Source of the DNA: Euborellia annulipes
Taxonomy: Eukaryota; Arthropoda; Insecta; Dermaptera; Anisolabididae
Direction: 5' to 3'
Length of the DNA stretch: 64,000 nt
Assembly (NCBI GenBank): GCA_023213315.1
Contig: JAKCPI010001560.1
Span: forward strand, 62,001 to 126,000
Position numbers and translations under genes: made by a program. The notes beneath the pieces are model-generated. The model was given only the letters and a program-made list of their open reading frames with translations, ran no database searches and was not told the origin of the DNA. This document shows positions 46,593-57,709 of this stretch, piece after piece. Position 1 is the first letter of the stretch. Each line of letters opens with the position of its first letter.

Positions 46593-47074
46593 CAGGGGCC
46601 CGGAAATAACAGGGGCCTAGAAAAAGAGAAGATTCTACATGAAATAATAAGACTTTTTTTCCTAGAAACTTAATATGCCCAGACGCTTCGTTTTCAAGAT
46701 ACAGGAGGTCAAAGCTAATTTTTTTTTTTTTTCTAATATCTCGAGAACCGCTTGAGATACAATGTTTAGAATATTTTACTTTACACATAAAACAAGCGGA
46801 ATAATGAACATAAATCGTGTACAGAAGTTAAACATTGTATCTCAAACTTAAAAATAAAATTTCAACCTCCTAGCTCTTTTCGTTCTTTTGTTCACAGACA
46901 GGCAGACAGACCATGTTGAGAGATATTAGCAAAAAAAAAAAAAATTCAGCTTTGACCCCCTGTATCTTGAAAACGAAGCGTCTGGGCATATTAAGTTTAT
47001 AGGAAAAAAAAGTTATTTTTTCATGTAGAATCTTCTTCTCCTTTTCCAACTACCTGTTATTTCCGGGCACCCTG
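46593..47074. mobile_element. Mariner-like MITE, 482 bp
   Basis: Ends CAGGGGCCCGGAAATAACAGG and CCTGTTATTTCCGGGCACCCTG, with inverted similarity extending over ~150 bp, flanked by TA. The centre contains a HINE-like microsatellite block (46838-46930), so the element itself has captured or hosted repeat DNA. Confidence 0.8.
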
Positions 47075-47430
47075 TATATGTCTATATATAGAGAGAGAAA
47101 GTATTGGATTCTTGTCGAGATTTTGATGGATATACACGTTTTGAGGTCCCCTGAATCCAAGGTAAAAAGTTGTTTTCACAACATGGTCTGTCTGCCTGTC
47201 TGTGTGTCTGTGAACAAAATTTCTCAATAACGGAAAGAGCTAGGAGGTTGAAATTTTATTTTTAAGTTAGGCACCCCCATGGGAAGTGACACTAAGCTTT
47301 TGAGCAAAATCGACCAAAGAGTACTAATACTTTACTGATGTATTTTTTCAGTTTTTTTTTCATTTTCTCAAAATTCGCTCTAAGGATTTTGATTAAAATT
47401 CAAAAGTCACTTATTTTTTAGATGCTCTTT

Positions 47431-47599
47431 TGCCCGAGAGTCGTGGCTCAGAGAGAAGACACTTGCTTCACGCACCGGAGTCCCGGGTTCGCTTCCCGTC
47501 GAGAAAAATTTATTTCAATTGATTTGACTGCAAATCATTTGAAATAAATAGGGATGGGGTCTAAATGGCCTTAGTTGTCGAAAAAGACCTTAAAAAAAA
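47431..47599 (+). mobile_element. SINE-2 copy with target duplication
   Basis: tRNA-like head with B box GGGTTCGCTTCCC, a hairpin core around CAAATCATTTGAAATAAATA, the GGTCTAAATGGCCTTAGTTG segment and a short A tail. AGATGCTCTTT flanks both sides (47420-47430, 47600-47610). Confidence 0.85.
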
Positions 47600-47820
47600 A
47601 GATGCTCTTTAAAATGTAGGCTATATTCTTATTTTGCTCTCAAAATTGTTTGAAGACCATTTTACTCTTGAACTTCATAAGAAAGATAGGAGAAATGGTT
47701 CGTTCCTTAATATATCGGACGGTGGTAACTAAATATATCTCGACACAAATAAATCTAGTGTGACAACTTTTGATTAGCAAAGGTAAGAGAAAATCGTCTG
47801 TTCAGCGACCAGTCACACCA

Positions 47821-48470
47821 GATTTTCAACTTTAAATAAAGATCGCGTAGGCTTTGTGCTTTAAAGCGCAATTTATTCTTATCCAAATCACTTTTAGCAC
47901 AAGATGAAGGCAATATTTTAAAGGAGATAAGAGAGGTGGGTTTAAAAAAATTCAAGCTTTAGAGGATTTACCTTTTGCTCAGAATATGCTTCATCAAACC
48001 CCCTACGTATTTGTCATGCATCAATCTAGGGCTATATCTAAATGGTCGGATATGTTATATAAGAAGCAAAAAACCACAAACAACTCATCATAATTTCATG
48101 ATAAGTTTGAATTAAAAAAAAAAATTATGCGGTTAGATTTAGAAGATTGTGATTTTTTTTTATTACATATGGCAAGTATAATAAGGAAACATGAATGGAG
48201 ATACCAGAATAATTAAGATAGAAAATGGAAATAAAAAAAGGTAGTTATTTGATTTAGATTAGAAACTAAATTAAAATTTTGAAAAAAAAAAAATGTTTAT
48301 TTCGAAAAAATTTTACCCTAAAAAATAAAAAGGAAAATTTACAAATATTATTTGAAATGAACCGTTCAACCGATTTTCCATAATTTAAGACAGTGGTTCG
48401 CTTGCCCTCTTGAGCTATAAAATTTATTTAGATTTTAATGGCTATCAGATTATTGAAATACATTTGTAAC
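47821..48470. other. No gene seen; weak SINE-2 trace near 48395-48465
   Basis: AT-rich. The last 70 bases resemble a SINE-2 B box and core. Confidence 0.4.
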
Positions 48471-48731
48471 CAATGGCGAATACAAGGGGGGGGGGTAATT
48501 ACCCCCCCCCCCCCCGAGATTTTAAAAACATTTTTTTCGAAAAAAAAATTTATTTTTAATGTAAACATTTAAAAATTAATAGTTAAAAATATGATTTGTA
48601 TTTATATTCTTGCAAACAAGAACAGAATGCGCCTTTAAGTTACCGAAATTAAGAAAAAAAGTGTGCTGTGCGACCAGTCACACCAGATTACCCCCCCCCC
48701 CCCCCGAGAAACACCTCTGGATCCTCTCTTG
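48471..48731. mobile_element. hAT-like MITE, 261 bp, near-complete
   Basis: Flanked by TTTGTAAC and TTTGTAAT (7 of 8 identical). The right part contains GTGTGCTGTGCGACCAGTCA and the ACACCAGATT of the HINE-like 5' hairpin. Confidence 0.75.
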
Positions 48732-48934
48732 TTTGTAATTGAGAATCTAAAAAGTATCAGATGACGAAAAAAAAGAAAATTCATTAAATGATTGGTCATT
48801 TGTGTTGCCTATCTACAATTAAACACTGACTTTTACAATACCTCAAAAACGCTTGTTTTTGCAGTATAATGTAGAATATCGCTTTTTGTGATAGGGTTCA
48901 GAGATTAAATATTTATTTCAATTGAATTGCTTAC

Positions 48935-49105
48935 CAGTCTTTTGGGCATCTTAGGCCATATAGACTATTAATGATACACAATATTTTGAAACGATATATA
49001 TTATGTGGTCCAGGCACACTTATTTCTACCATTTAGTATCCAAATGATTTAAATAAATTTATCGGACCTCTTGGGATCCAAACCCGCGCCCCTTTGGCCT
49101 CCAGA
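48935..49105 (-). mobile_element. SINE-1 copy, head truncated
   Basis: Minus strand: shared segment CTTAGGCCATATAGACT (plus-strand reading), core and B box remain. Confidence 0.65.
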
Positions 49106-49371
49106 CTATCATTAAAACAAGGACAAGGCCTAAATGGCATTGCATTTTAATAATAAAACAATTTTGTTACATTATGTATACAAATTTTTTTATAAATGTA
49201 AAAATAATGCGGACTTAGGCAAATTTTGTTATTCTAAGTTGAAGAATAATTTCTTTAGGCTACACCTAGAGAATAGAGCCCTGAAGTTAGACAACCAGAG
49301 CGCCTAGCTGGCATAATTGTTGTCGCAAAAAATAGTATTTCCATTGCAATATTTAAAACAAAAGTTTATTT

Positions 49372-49562
49372 TTGACAATAAGTCCCACCCATGCGTTTTC
49401 TACTTGTGATTATTTCATTGTTTTTATAAAAGAAAATGAAAATCTTTATTGGAAATTTTCTAGGTTTGAACCATGACATTAAAAAAAATATATTTTTTTT
49501 TAAACAATGAAATAACCACAAGTAGAAAACGCATAGGTGGGACTAAATATTGTCCCTCACTG
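49372..49562. mobile_element. Mariner-like MITE, left end truncated
   Basis: Same inverted repeats as 14462. It starts at GACAATAAGTCCC, lacking the CAGTGAGG terminus, and ends CCCTCACTG. Confidence 0.75.
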
Positions 49563-49564
49563 GA

Positions 49565-49748
49565 CATATATCAATATGATTAGTTTAGGTTTATGATAAG
49601 GCAATTATTTCACTGGCTGTACTTTACTAAAAAAAAATTATTGAATCGATTGATGGATATAAGAGACAAAGTCTGATTTCACTGTTGTTCGGGTTGCTGA
49701 GCACAATCAAATTTTTTTTAACCTATATGAGAGAGAGAGAGAGCTGAG

Positions 49749-49781
<33 letters not shown>

Positions 49782-50401
49782 CACAAACACACACGGGGTG
49801 ACATCATCAGGAACGAGGCGGCGGGTGACACGCCAGGCCGATTGGAATATGTTGACTCTTGCAGACCGACCGCCTTACAGGAAATGCAACTCAGCACCAG
49901 GCCAATAGACTGAGATGGAAAACCCACATTACAGAAAGATTCAACTCTTTCCAAACAAAAAGGAAGCGCTCATAAACGTAATATATGAGTAAAAAAAATT
50001 TTTAAGAAATCAACCGAGAAAGGAAAAAAATCAATTGAGCAATTTTATTATTGTTATGAGTTCTAGAATTTTATTTTATTCCTAAAAATTGAATCTTATA
50101 GTTGAGATTAAGCTCTTATTTCATGGTTTAATGTCAGTAATTTACTTTCCAAAATAAAAGTTTTTTTATTTTCGTTAAAGGTCTTTTTCACTACTAACAG
50201 TTAAAACAATTTTGATTGGAAGCGAATTCAATTGAAATACATTTTTGTCACTATAAGCTACTGGCCAGAGGTTAAAAAGTATTTAAAATATTTAATTTAT
50301 TTATTAGAATTAGGACTTTTGCTGGACCATACGTATATAGAAGGAACCGGAGAATAAAACCAGCCGTTAATGGACGCCTCTCACATCAATTTAATTCGTA
50401 A
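49565..50401. other. No gene seen; GA/CA microsatellite at 49730-49800
   Basis: (GA)n followed by (CA)n, then a more G+C-balanced stretch to ~49960 that I cannot assign. A SINE-2-like tail lies near 50185-50265. Confidence 0.45.
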
Positions 50402-50436
50402 ATATTTCGACCGGCATCACGCCTGGTCATCATCAG
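50402..50436 (-). ncRNA. Hammerhead-like motif, solitary
   Basis: Minus strand: CTGATGA, T, stem GACC/GGTC extended by GGC/GCC past a bulged A, GAAAT, ATT. Stem II is the longest seen here. The cleavage triplet ATT and GAAAT are plausible but non-standard variants. Confidence 0.45.
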
Positions 50437-50982
50437 TACAAAAAAAACTACATGGAAATAAGCAAAAGACAATGTTAATAAATCATACATATAATAGCCT
50501 TTACATTTCATTTTCAAAAACTTACATGATTTTTCGGAGGGCCCGTGTCAACCAATGTGTTAAAAATAATTTCTAATTCAGAGAAGCGGGGGACTAATGT
50601 CAGCATGAGCGAACGTTTTGATTGAAAAATGTTTTTGAGTAGATTTTTCTATACCTCTCCCCACTCCTCACACATGCGCTCTCATGCCCGCTCCTCCAAT
50701 TACATTCAATAATATTATTTAATTGAGGTGTACATACATTATCTACCCTTAACACATTGATTTTACAAAAATTACAGACTTTATGAAAAATTATATTTAT
50801 GAATGTTCCTTTCTTTCAAATCATATTCCATTATTATAAAATTTAATATTTAATTTATTTAGTTCATTCACAATTGAGGGGATAAGTGAGGTATTTTTTG
50901 CTCAATTATGAAAAATTCTATTCAATGGAAGAGTTGCTGTACTTTGAGTTTAGTCTGACGGAGATCAAACTTTTTTTTATTA
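50437..50982. other. No gene seen
   Basis: AT-rich; I find no inverted partner for the motif at 50402. Confidence 0.45.
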
Positions 50983-50990
50983 TTTTTTCT

Positions 50991-51229
50991 CAGGGGTGGA
51001 TTAATACACTTTTGTCGGGGGGGGGGTTATTTAAGGACTTAGTCCGCATCTATGGCCATTAGACCCCTTCCTATTTATTTAAATTGATTGGTAACAAATT
51101 CAATTGAAATTAAAGAGCGGAAATCATAATTTCTTTAGATTCCTAGTTTTTATAATTTTTGAATTTCTTCTCGGGGGGAGGGGGGGGGGCGATCGCCCCT
51201 ACCACCCCCCCCCCTTTAATCTGCCCCTG
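50991..51229. mobile_element. hAT-like MITE, 239 bp, complete
   Basis: Ends CAGGGGTGGATTAA and TTTAATCTGCCCCTG, with duplication TTTTTTCT at 50983-50990 and 51230-51237. A SINE-2 core fragment is embedded at about 51045-51115. Confidence 0.85.
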
Positions 51230-51489
51230 TTTTTTCTTTAGGTTTTTCGGTCGCTGTGACCATTCAGATTGCAAAACTACAATTATCATTTATTTTAAAA
51301 TACAATTAATGTAAAATATAATTTTATGTTATTTGTATAGCTATATTACGACTGCCAAGCTTAATTTATTATCGTAGAACTGGTTCACACCCTAAGAAAA
51401 AAAATTTAAACACAAGCACAAGTAGGCCTATGTACCAGGTATTGTATTTATTTAATAGTTCCGTGTTGACCGAGGCGGAAATTTTTTTC

Positions 51490-51790
51490 ATAAATTTAGA
51501 AAAAACTAAAAAAGTACAGTGAGGGTCAATATTAAGTCCCACCCATGCGTTTTCTACTTGTGATTATTTCATTGTTTTTAAAAAAATATTATATATTTTT
51601 AATGGAAACTTTCATGCTTCAAACGTAAAAAATTTCCAATAAAGATTTTCATTTTCTTTTATAAAAACAATGAAATAATCACAAGTAGAAAACGCAGGAG
51701 TGGGACTTAATATTGTCCCTCACTGTACATCAGTAAATTACTAATACTCGAAGTTACCCATAAACGAGATCAAAAGTAATTTGATTAGTA
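51490..51790 (+). mobile_element. HINE-like fragment split by a mariner-like MITE
   Basis: AAAAAACTAAAAAAGTA before the MITE and CATCAGTAAATTACTAATAC after it are adjacent in other family copies. The insertion is exactly at the TA. Confidence 0.75.
51517..51725. mobile_element. Mariner-like MITE, 209 bp, inserted at a known TA
   Basis: CAGTGAGGGTCAATATTAAG to CCCTCACTG, with TA duplicated at 51515-51516 and 51726-51727. The uninterrupted target is known from the HINE-like family, so the duplication is confirmed by comparison within this window. Confidence 0.95.
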
Positions 51791-51799
51791 TAGGCCTAT

Positions 51800-52580
51800 T
51801 GGCTGTGTGCGAAGTAGGTGGTGGGGGAACCATGAATCGCTCGAGGCGCCCGCAGTGGCCAAACAAGGAACTTTCGGATGCCCAACTGTCACTTATTGCT
51901 ATTCGCATTTTGCATTCGCATATTTGCAAATAATAAATATTTAAATTATAAAAGAAATTGTTAAAGCGAGAAAATTGGAAAAAACGTACAAACCTTTTGA
52001 TCATTAAAAGACTTTCTATTGTTTTGGTTTATTATACTAATTTGACAATTTAAGGGGAAAAGGCTGATCAAGGAGATGAATGGAAATTTAGTTAAAATTA
52101 AAATGTCAAAATTTTTATTTTCTCGCTATTGTTCAAAGTCAGCTGTCAAAAACCTTAGTTGATGGTGAATGGTTTAAAATGCATTTTAAGCTGTCCAATA
52201 ACTCTCGCATAATTTGTCTTCTGTTACTGACGGCTCTGGCACTTGATTTGAAGACAAGATATTTGACATTTGTTAAAAATAAATATTTTTTTTTAATTTA
52301 CTTGTTCATAAATGAAAATAAAATATAATGAAAAACAAAGAGCCAATTTTTTTATAAAATTCATAAAAGCCAATATGAAATTTGATATAAATTCATTTAA
52401 AACTCAAGGCCATATGGGAGAAGATGAATTGAAAAATTTCGGAGTTCTAAAAACTACGTAGGGTGTTGTAAGACAAGTAAAATTGCAGAAGATCAAAAAA
52501 AGTTGTAAGTATAAAGATGCGAACAATGACATAAGGTCGCGGCCAAAAAGAGGGAGGGGGCTCTACATCAATGAAACTCA
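51800..52580. other. No gene seen
   Basis: AT-rich; nothing recognised. Confidence 0.45.
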
Positions 52581-52589
52581 CAAATTTAT

Positions 52590-52624
52590 GACGTTTCGGT
52601 CAAAATTTATTCGACCATCATCAG
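52590..52624 (-). ncRNA. Hammerhead-like motif, solitary, core intact
   Basis: Minus strand: CTGATGA, T, stem GGTC/GACC over an 11-nt loop, GAAAC, GTC. Its outer flank (AAAAAGAGGGAGGGGGCTC) resembles the outer flank of the palindrome at 36670, so it is probably a half-element whose partner arm was lost. Confidence 0.6.
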
Positions 52625-52693
52625 GTATCTAGGAGCTATCATATGTGAATGTGCAATATATTTCATCATATGTTGATGCAGAATTGTTGAAAT

Positions 52694-53330
52694 TAAAAAA
52701 AATCTTGTGACTGATCGGACAGCACACAACTTTCTCTTACCTTCGATAATCGAAAGTTGTGTTCTGTGCTTGTCACACCAGATTTTTGTGTCGATACATA
52801 TTTAGTTTTCATAAGTATGGGAAAATATTTATATTTACCGGTAGTTAGGTAACCATTTCTCCTATCTTTCCTATAAAGTACAAGAGTAAACTGTGCTTCA
52901 AAAGTTTTCAATGGCAAAATGAGAATATACATTTTAAAGAGCATCTAAAAAATAAGTGATTTTTGAATTTTAATCAAAGTCGTTGGAGCGAATTTTGAGA
53001 AAATCGAAAAAAAAACTGAAAAATTAGTACATCAGTAAAGTACTAGTACTCTTTGGCCGATTTTATTCAAAGCTTCGTAACCCGTCCCAGGGAGAGATAC
53101 CTTATTTAAATATAAAATTTCAACCTCCTAGCTCTTTTCATACCTGGGATATTTTGTTCACAGACACACAGACAGACAGACCATGACTATGTTGCGAAAA
53201 ACAATTTTTTTGGATTCAGGGGACCCCAAAGCGTGTATATCCATCAAAATCTCGACATCGAATTTTTGACATGAATCCAATACTTTCTCTTCCTATACAT
53301 ATTAACATATATAGAGGTAAGAGAAAGTAA
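52694..53330 (+). mobile_element. HINE-like element, nearly complete
   Basis: 5' hairpin, interior (short deletion near 52800-52840), CAGACAGACC and 3' hairpin are all present. Confidence 0.8.
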
Positions 53331-54101
53331 TATAATATTGATATTCAGTCAATCCTAGGGGGTAGAAACGTTAGAAACCCATCGGTGGGTATCGGGGGAA
53401 GTTCCACACCCTTGTTCTAAGGATCACCAATTCAAGATTCAGCTTTGGGAGTGTTTTACAGCAATAATCATGTGTAGATATAAAAGGAGAATAAAATAAA
53501 AATTTGAATATTTTTATTAAAAACCACTAGACGTTGAATTTTTCAATATGTACCGGTTATACTGTATACAAAATAAAACCTTAAGCTATATAAACATTAT
53601 TATTCCACTTTAAAAAGGGAAAATATAAACAACATTAAAAACCCTAGTACGATGTTAGCCTCTTTTTATAACCAGTCAATAATAATAGTTATCATTCATA
53701 GGAAAAGTTCAAGAGTGAAAAATTGTTTGGGTTCGATTTCAGATGGAAAAGGTGTTAGCTTTTAGTTAGAGTGAGTTCATAAAAAGGGCTGACGTCGGTG
53801 TGGTTATCTTGAGCTTTATTAGGATTATCAATATAAAAGACTTTTTTTTAAAAAGAAAGTCTGTCAATTTAGCACAAAAGCACCGATCAAGCCGGAGGGC
53901 TCAGGAAAGGGATTTCAAAATAAATTCTCCGGCCTCAAAGAACATGGCCATTGTCTTTTCAACTTAATAACCTTCGAAAAACACTTGTTTATAAAATAAA
54001 TAAAACAGACAGTCAATTAAATTATAAACTTCCTTTAGGCATATTATAATGATCTTATCCCTCTCTATTATATTTGGAATTATAATTTTTAAAAAATGTA
54101 T
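53331..54101. other. No gene seen
   Basis: AT-rich; nothing recognised. Confidence 0.45.
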
Positions 54102-54109
54102 CCCTAAAT

Positions 54110-54715
54110 CATAGTTTCTCAACCTTATTTTACCACCTGTCGCAAATTTAAAACAGCTATTGCTACGATTATATTTAAACGTGTAATATTATATTATAGT
54201 CGTAAGATAGGATATGACCTCTATCCTATTTCTGATTTTAAAATGAAGAATGAAAGAAGAATGTTTCAATGGGAGCAATTAAAACGCATACTTAGTTATA
54301 ATGAGGAATATTTTTATTAACATTCAAAAGACATAAATTTATGACATAACTAATGAGAAGGTTGAATGAATTTTATTCATTATAAGGAGTTTGTTAATAT
54401 CAGGCCCGATTTTACTAAAAAACAACGAAAAGTCGCTGAGACCAGTAACATGAAGCCGATTTCTCTTTTTAGTTAGCAACATTGCTACAGTACTAAATCG
54501 ACGTGATAATAATGAATACAGTACCTACAATAACAAAAATTAAACGATATTAATTTTTATTTTACTTTAGTTAGTAATTAGCGTGTATTTGTTTGCCTTT
54601 TTTAAACTATATTCCCCATCTCGATGCTCCCTAATTTTCTCTGGGTCTTCTACTGCCCCCCTGAAAGTCTCAAACGCCCCTAAGGGGGCGTTATCGCCCA
54701 CGTTGAGAACCTATG
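54110..54715. mobile_element. hAT-like MITE, 606 bp
   Basis: Ends CATAGTTTCTCAACCTT and CACGTTGAGAACCTATG. The flanks CCCTAAAT and GCCTAAAT match at 7 of 8 bases. No frame of note. A fragment of the same family is at 26233. Confidence 0.8.
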
Positions 54716-54723
54716 GCCTAAAT

Positions 54724-55315
54724 GAACATTATAAAAAAAAAAGGTGGTACTCTTAACAACCCCAGACACTTCAAGATTCATTTCTATTTAAAAAATTATT
54801 TAATAAAAGAACGTCTGTGCCAGGTATCTCTAAATTATAATTTGAGCCTATTCTACGTTAGTTCCATCAAGTTTTTTTAATTATCTTTTGATTATCATAT
54901 AAATTATTCCGCAAAAATATATGCAAAAGATAATCTTGGACTCTAATTAATAAAAATACTGTATATATAAAATATAAATTTAAATTATAATTAAATCAAG
55001 GGAGATGAATGTATTTTAGATTCATATCCAACAGGAATTAAAATGATTTATAAGTCTTTAATAAAACATCCATTATTTTATTCTTTAAGGTTGAACCAGA
55101 GAATCGCTCCCCTGAGGAAGAATGCGGATTGATTGCTATAACAAGGGCGGACTAGAGACGTGCCTAGCTACATGATACGAACTAAACTAATGACTTTATG
55201 AAATTAAAGGATTTTAATGAACAAAATCAATACATTGTTGTGCAGGAAAAAAAAATATTTTGAATGTGACTTGAATTTATTTAATTAAAACTTATTTGGA
55301 CACTTTTTATGCTAA
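54724..55315. other. No gene seen
   Basis: AT-rich; nothing recognised. Confidence 0.45.
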
Positions 55316-55323
55316 GTGAGGGG

Positions 55324-55485
55324 CAGGGCTGGACTGGCCCACCGGGATACCGGGTGGGCCCTCAAATATATTTAAGGGTTTAAATTACTAATGAATTTTT
55401 GTAATTTTTTTTTTCTTAAGTTTAATATTGTGGGCCTTCGTCACCGATATTTCCCGGGCCCAAATGTATTTCCAGTCCAGCCCTG
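55324..55485. mobile_element. hAT-like MITE, 162 bp, complete
   Basis: Ends CAGGGCTGGACTGG and CCAGTCCAGCCCTG. Perfect duplication GTGAGGGG at 55316-55323 and 55486-55493. Confidence 0.95.
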
Positions 55486-55493
55486 GTGAGGGG

Positions 55494-56214
55494 TTTGAAA
55501 TGGTAATGTCATTAGTTATGAAATTTTATATTCTCATTGAGACATCTTAAAGACATAAATAAAAAAAAAAGAATATTTAAGGAAGGATCACAAAGTCTGT
55601 TCCAACGTGATAAGGCAAAAAAATCATTGAACCGTTTCTTGAAAAGGGAAAATATTTTTTTTTTTACTCTCAGTCTAATATCTCAAATAGATGTAACAAT
55701 TAATAATAAAAAAAAAATGTAAAAACTCCCTCTCCCATCAATATTAGACACCATGTCATGGGGAAAGAAGATAAATCAAAAGATACTAAAAATAATTTTT
55801 ACCTTGTGTTTTTATAAATATTTGTTAAAAGTAAAAATATTATATATATTTATTATTATAGAGTATGTAGGCGTATACCTGGAAATTGGAACACTCTATT
55901 TGTACGACCAAATAACCAATGATACTCCCTGCAGCTTATTGGTTTTCATTTAATTATTAATCGAATATCTAGTAGAAATTGTCAAGTGAAAATTATACCT
56001 TTGGAAGATATTCTGTGTTTAATGGAAAAAAATACCAATAATTTCTAAGGTAAGCTACATGATGTAAACTACACAATCAAAGTTACTTACTCAGGGCACA
56101 TCCAAAACCCCAAACATAGTTTAAAAAACTGCCATATAGTCAAAGAATTTGAGAAGAAACAATCTTTTTAGCTAAAGGGATGATAATAATATTTTGTACT
56201 TGCTCTTATTTATA
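55494..56214. other. No gene seen
   Basis: AT-rich. Short frames at 55537 and 55753 are lysine/isoleucine-rich and look like chance. Confidence 0.45.
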
Positions 56215-56375
56215 TAAGTTAAATGGAGTTCTATGGAGGAAGCGTATTGGTTTCATGTCAAAAATTAGACATCGAGATTTTGATGGATATATACGTTTTT
56301 TCGCGACATGGTCAGTCTATCTGTGTGTGTGTCTGTCTGGGTTCAATTTAAAGCATGAAGGAATTGAATTTGGAA
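56215..56375 (-). mobile_element. HINE-like 3' fragment
   Basis: Block with GACATCGAGATTTTGATGG and the GTCTGTCTGG microsatellite on the minus orientation; the rest is missing. Confidence 0.7.
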
Positions 56376-56607
56376 TCTTATTTTAATTATTTATTTAATA
56401 TTGAGGTTATAACAGAGAATTAGTTATGAAATTAGAAATTTGTAGATGCAAAGTTTGACTCCTAAAATTATTGATAAGAATGAAAATATTTATTGAACCT
56501 AAATTTCTCTCTAGATAGCCAGTAAATATGAGATTGCTTGCAGCTTGTGATTTGAAGAACTTTGAAAAATTTATTTCTCTCTAGGTTAAAAGAATTCGAG
56601 TAATTAA

Positions 56608-56991
56608 GGTGCGCGTCTCGGGGTGCTAATTTTTGGAGTTTCCAGCGGCCACAATTTTGAAGCTATCGACTTCAAATTTTTTTTTTAATTAAAGCTATTT
56701 AAAATATCTACAACTTATAGAAGCCCTTTTTTGATTTTCGAAAAAATAAATTTTTTTTTTTAGATTAATCGCATTAAATAAAAAATCCGCTCTATATCTT
56801 AAAGATAATTAAATTAGTAATAATTGTGTTAAAAAATAATTAATTTTCTACCCTTAATTAATTAGCTGGAAACTTTAAAATGAAATGGAATAAATCCCTT
56901 GTATTCCTATGGGAAAAACTAACGCCATGTCTTGCCGCCTCGAGTAACTCGGTAGTCAATCGTGCTCTAACAGCTTTTTGAGACGCGCACC
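56608..56991. mobile_element. TTAA-flanked MITE, 384 bp (piggyBac-like)
   Basis: Ends GGTGCGCGTCTC and GAGACGCGCACC are perfect inverted repeats between two TTAA sites (56604-56607, 56992-56995). TTAA duplication is typical of piggyBac. Non-coding. A sister copy is at 57710. Confidence 0.8.
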
Positions 56992-56999
56992 TTAAAGTG

Positions 57000-57705
57000 A
57001 GCCTAACCTAATATGATTAATTTCATTTAAAAATTCCATAGAAAAGCAATTTTTTTCAGGACATGAGCAGACCTGGTTATTTTATTAAAAAAATTAAATA
57101 ATGAAATATTTGGTTAAAATATTAATTAAAACAAAAATTTTCCTTAGGAGGAAGCGGATGTTTCGTTAATTATGTTAAAGAAATTAAATATGCATATGAA
57201 ATATAAACAAAAGATTACAAGCATTTTTCTAAGAGAATAGATACAAACATTATATTAATCATCATTAATTTTATCATTCAAAAAACAAAAAACAAAAAAA
57301 ATATTACAAAGCTTTCATGTCTCCTGAAAATTTTGATATAAGAGTTAAAATAAATTATGAATTAATTTCTCTCCTGTCATGTTAGCTGTTGTGTTTTTTT
57401 TTTTGTTTTTTTTATTCATTTTATTTCTGGTCCATTTATTTTAAATGTCTGTGTGCAATGAATGAAAGAAGAAATGAATAGTGGTTTGGAAAAGTAGAGG
57501 GGCTGATTCACCTTTGACAAGTAACGTGAGTGAAAAAACGTAAATAAAAGAGAATGTAAAATGAAAATCAGCTAATTACTGCCAAAATGAATTTTATTCA
57601 AATAAATTAAATGAATTAGTATAAAAAATGACAAAATTTAAAATAATGATTTAATTAAATCGTTTGAAGTCGTTTAGTCTAGATTCAAATCAGAATTTTT
57701 TTTAA
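57000..57705. other. No gene seen
   Basis: AT-rich spacer between two related MITEs. Confidence 0.45.
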
Positions 57706-57709
57706 TTAA

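Larger units (their letters stand above)
46571..47820 (-). mobile_element. HINE-like element with two nested insertions
   Basis: Minus-strand copy broken by a mariner-like MITE (46593-47074) inside its 3' hairpin and a SINE-2 (47431-47599) in its interior. Removing both reconstitutes the usual block order, except for an eroded 5' interior. Confidence 0.75.

Noticed and set aside
33893..47599. tRNA genes at B-box-containing sites
   Set aside because: Each lies at the head of a 170-270 bp repeated unit with an A tail and, where clear, target duplications. The cloverleaf is imperfect, so they are SINE heads.
49730..49800. Functional GA/CA regulatory tract
   Set aside because: A simple microsatellite with no gene nearby.
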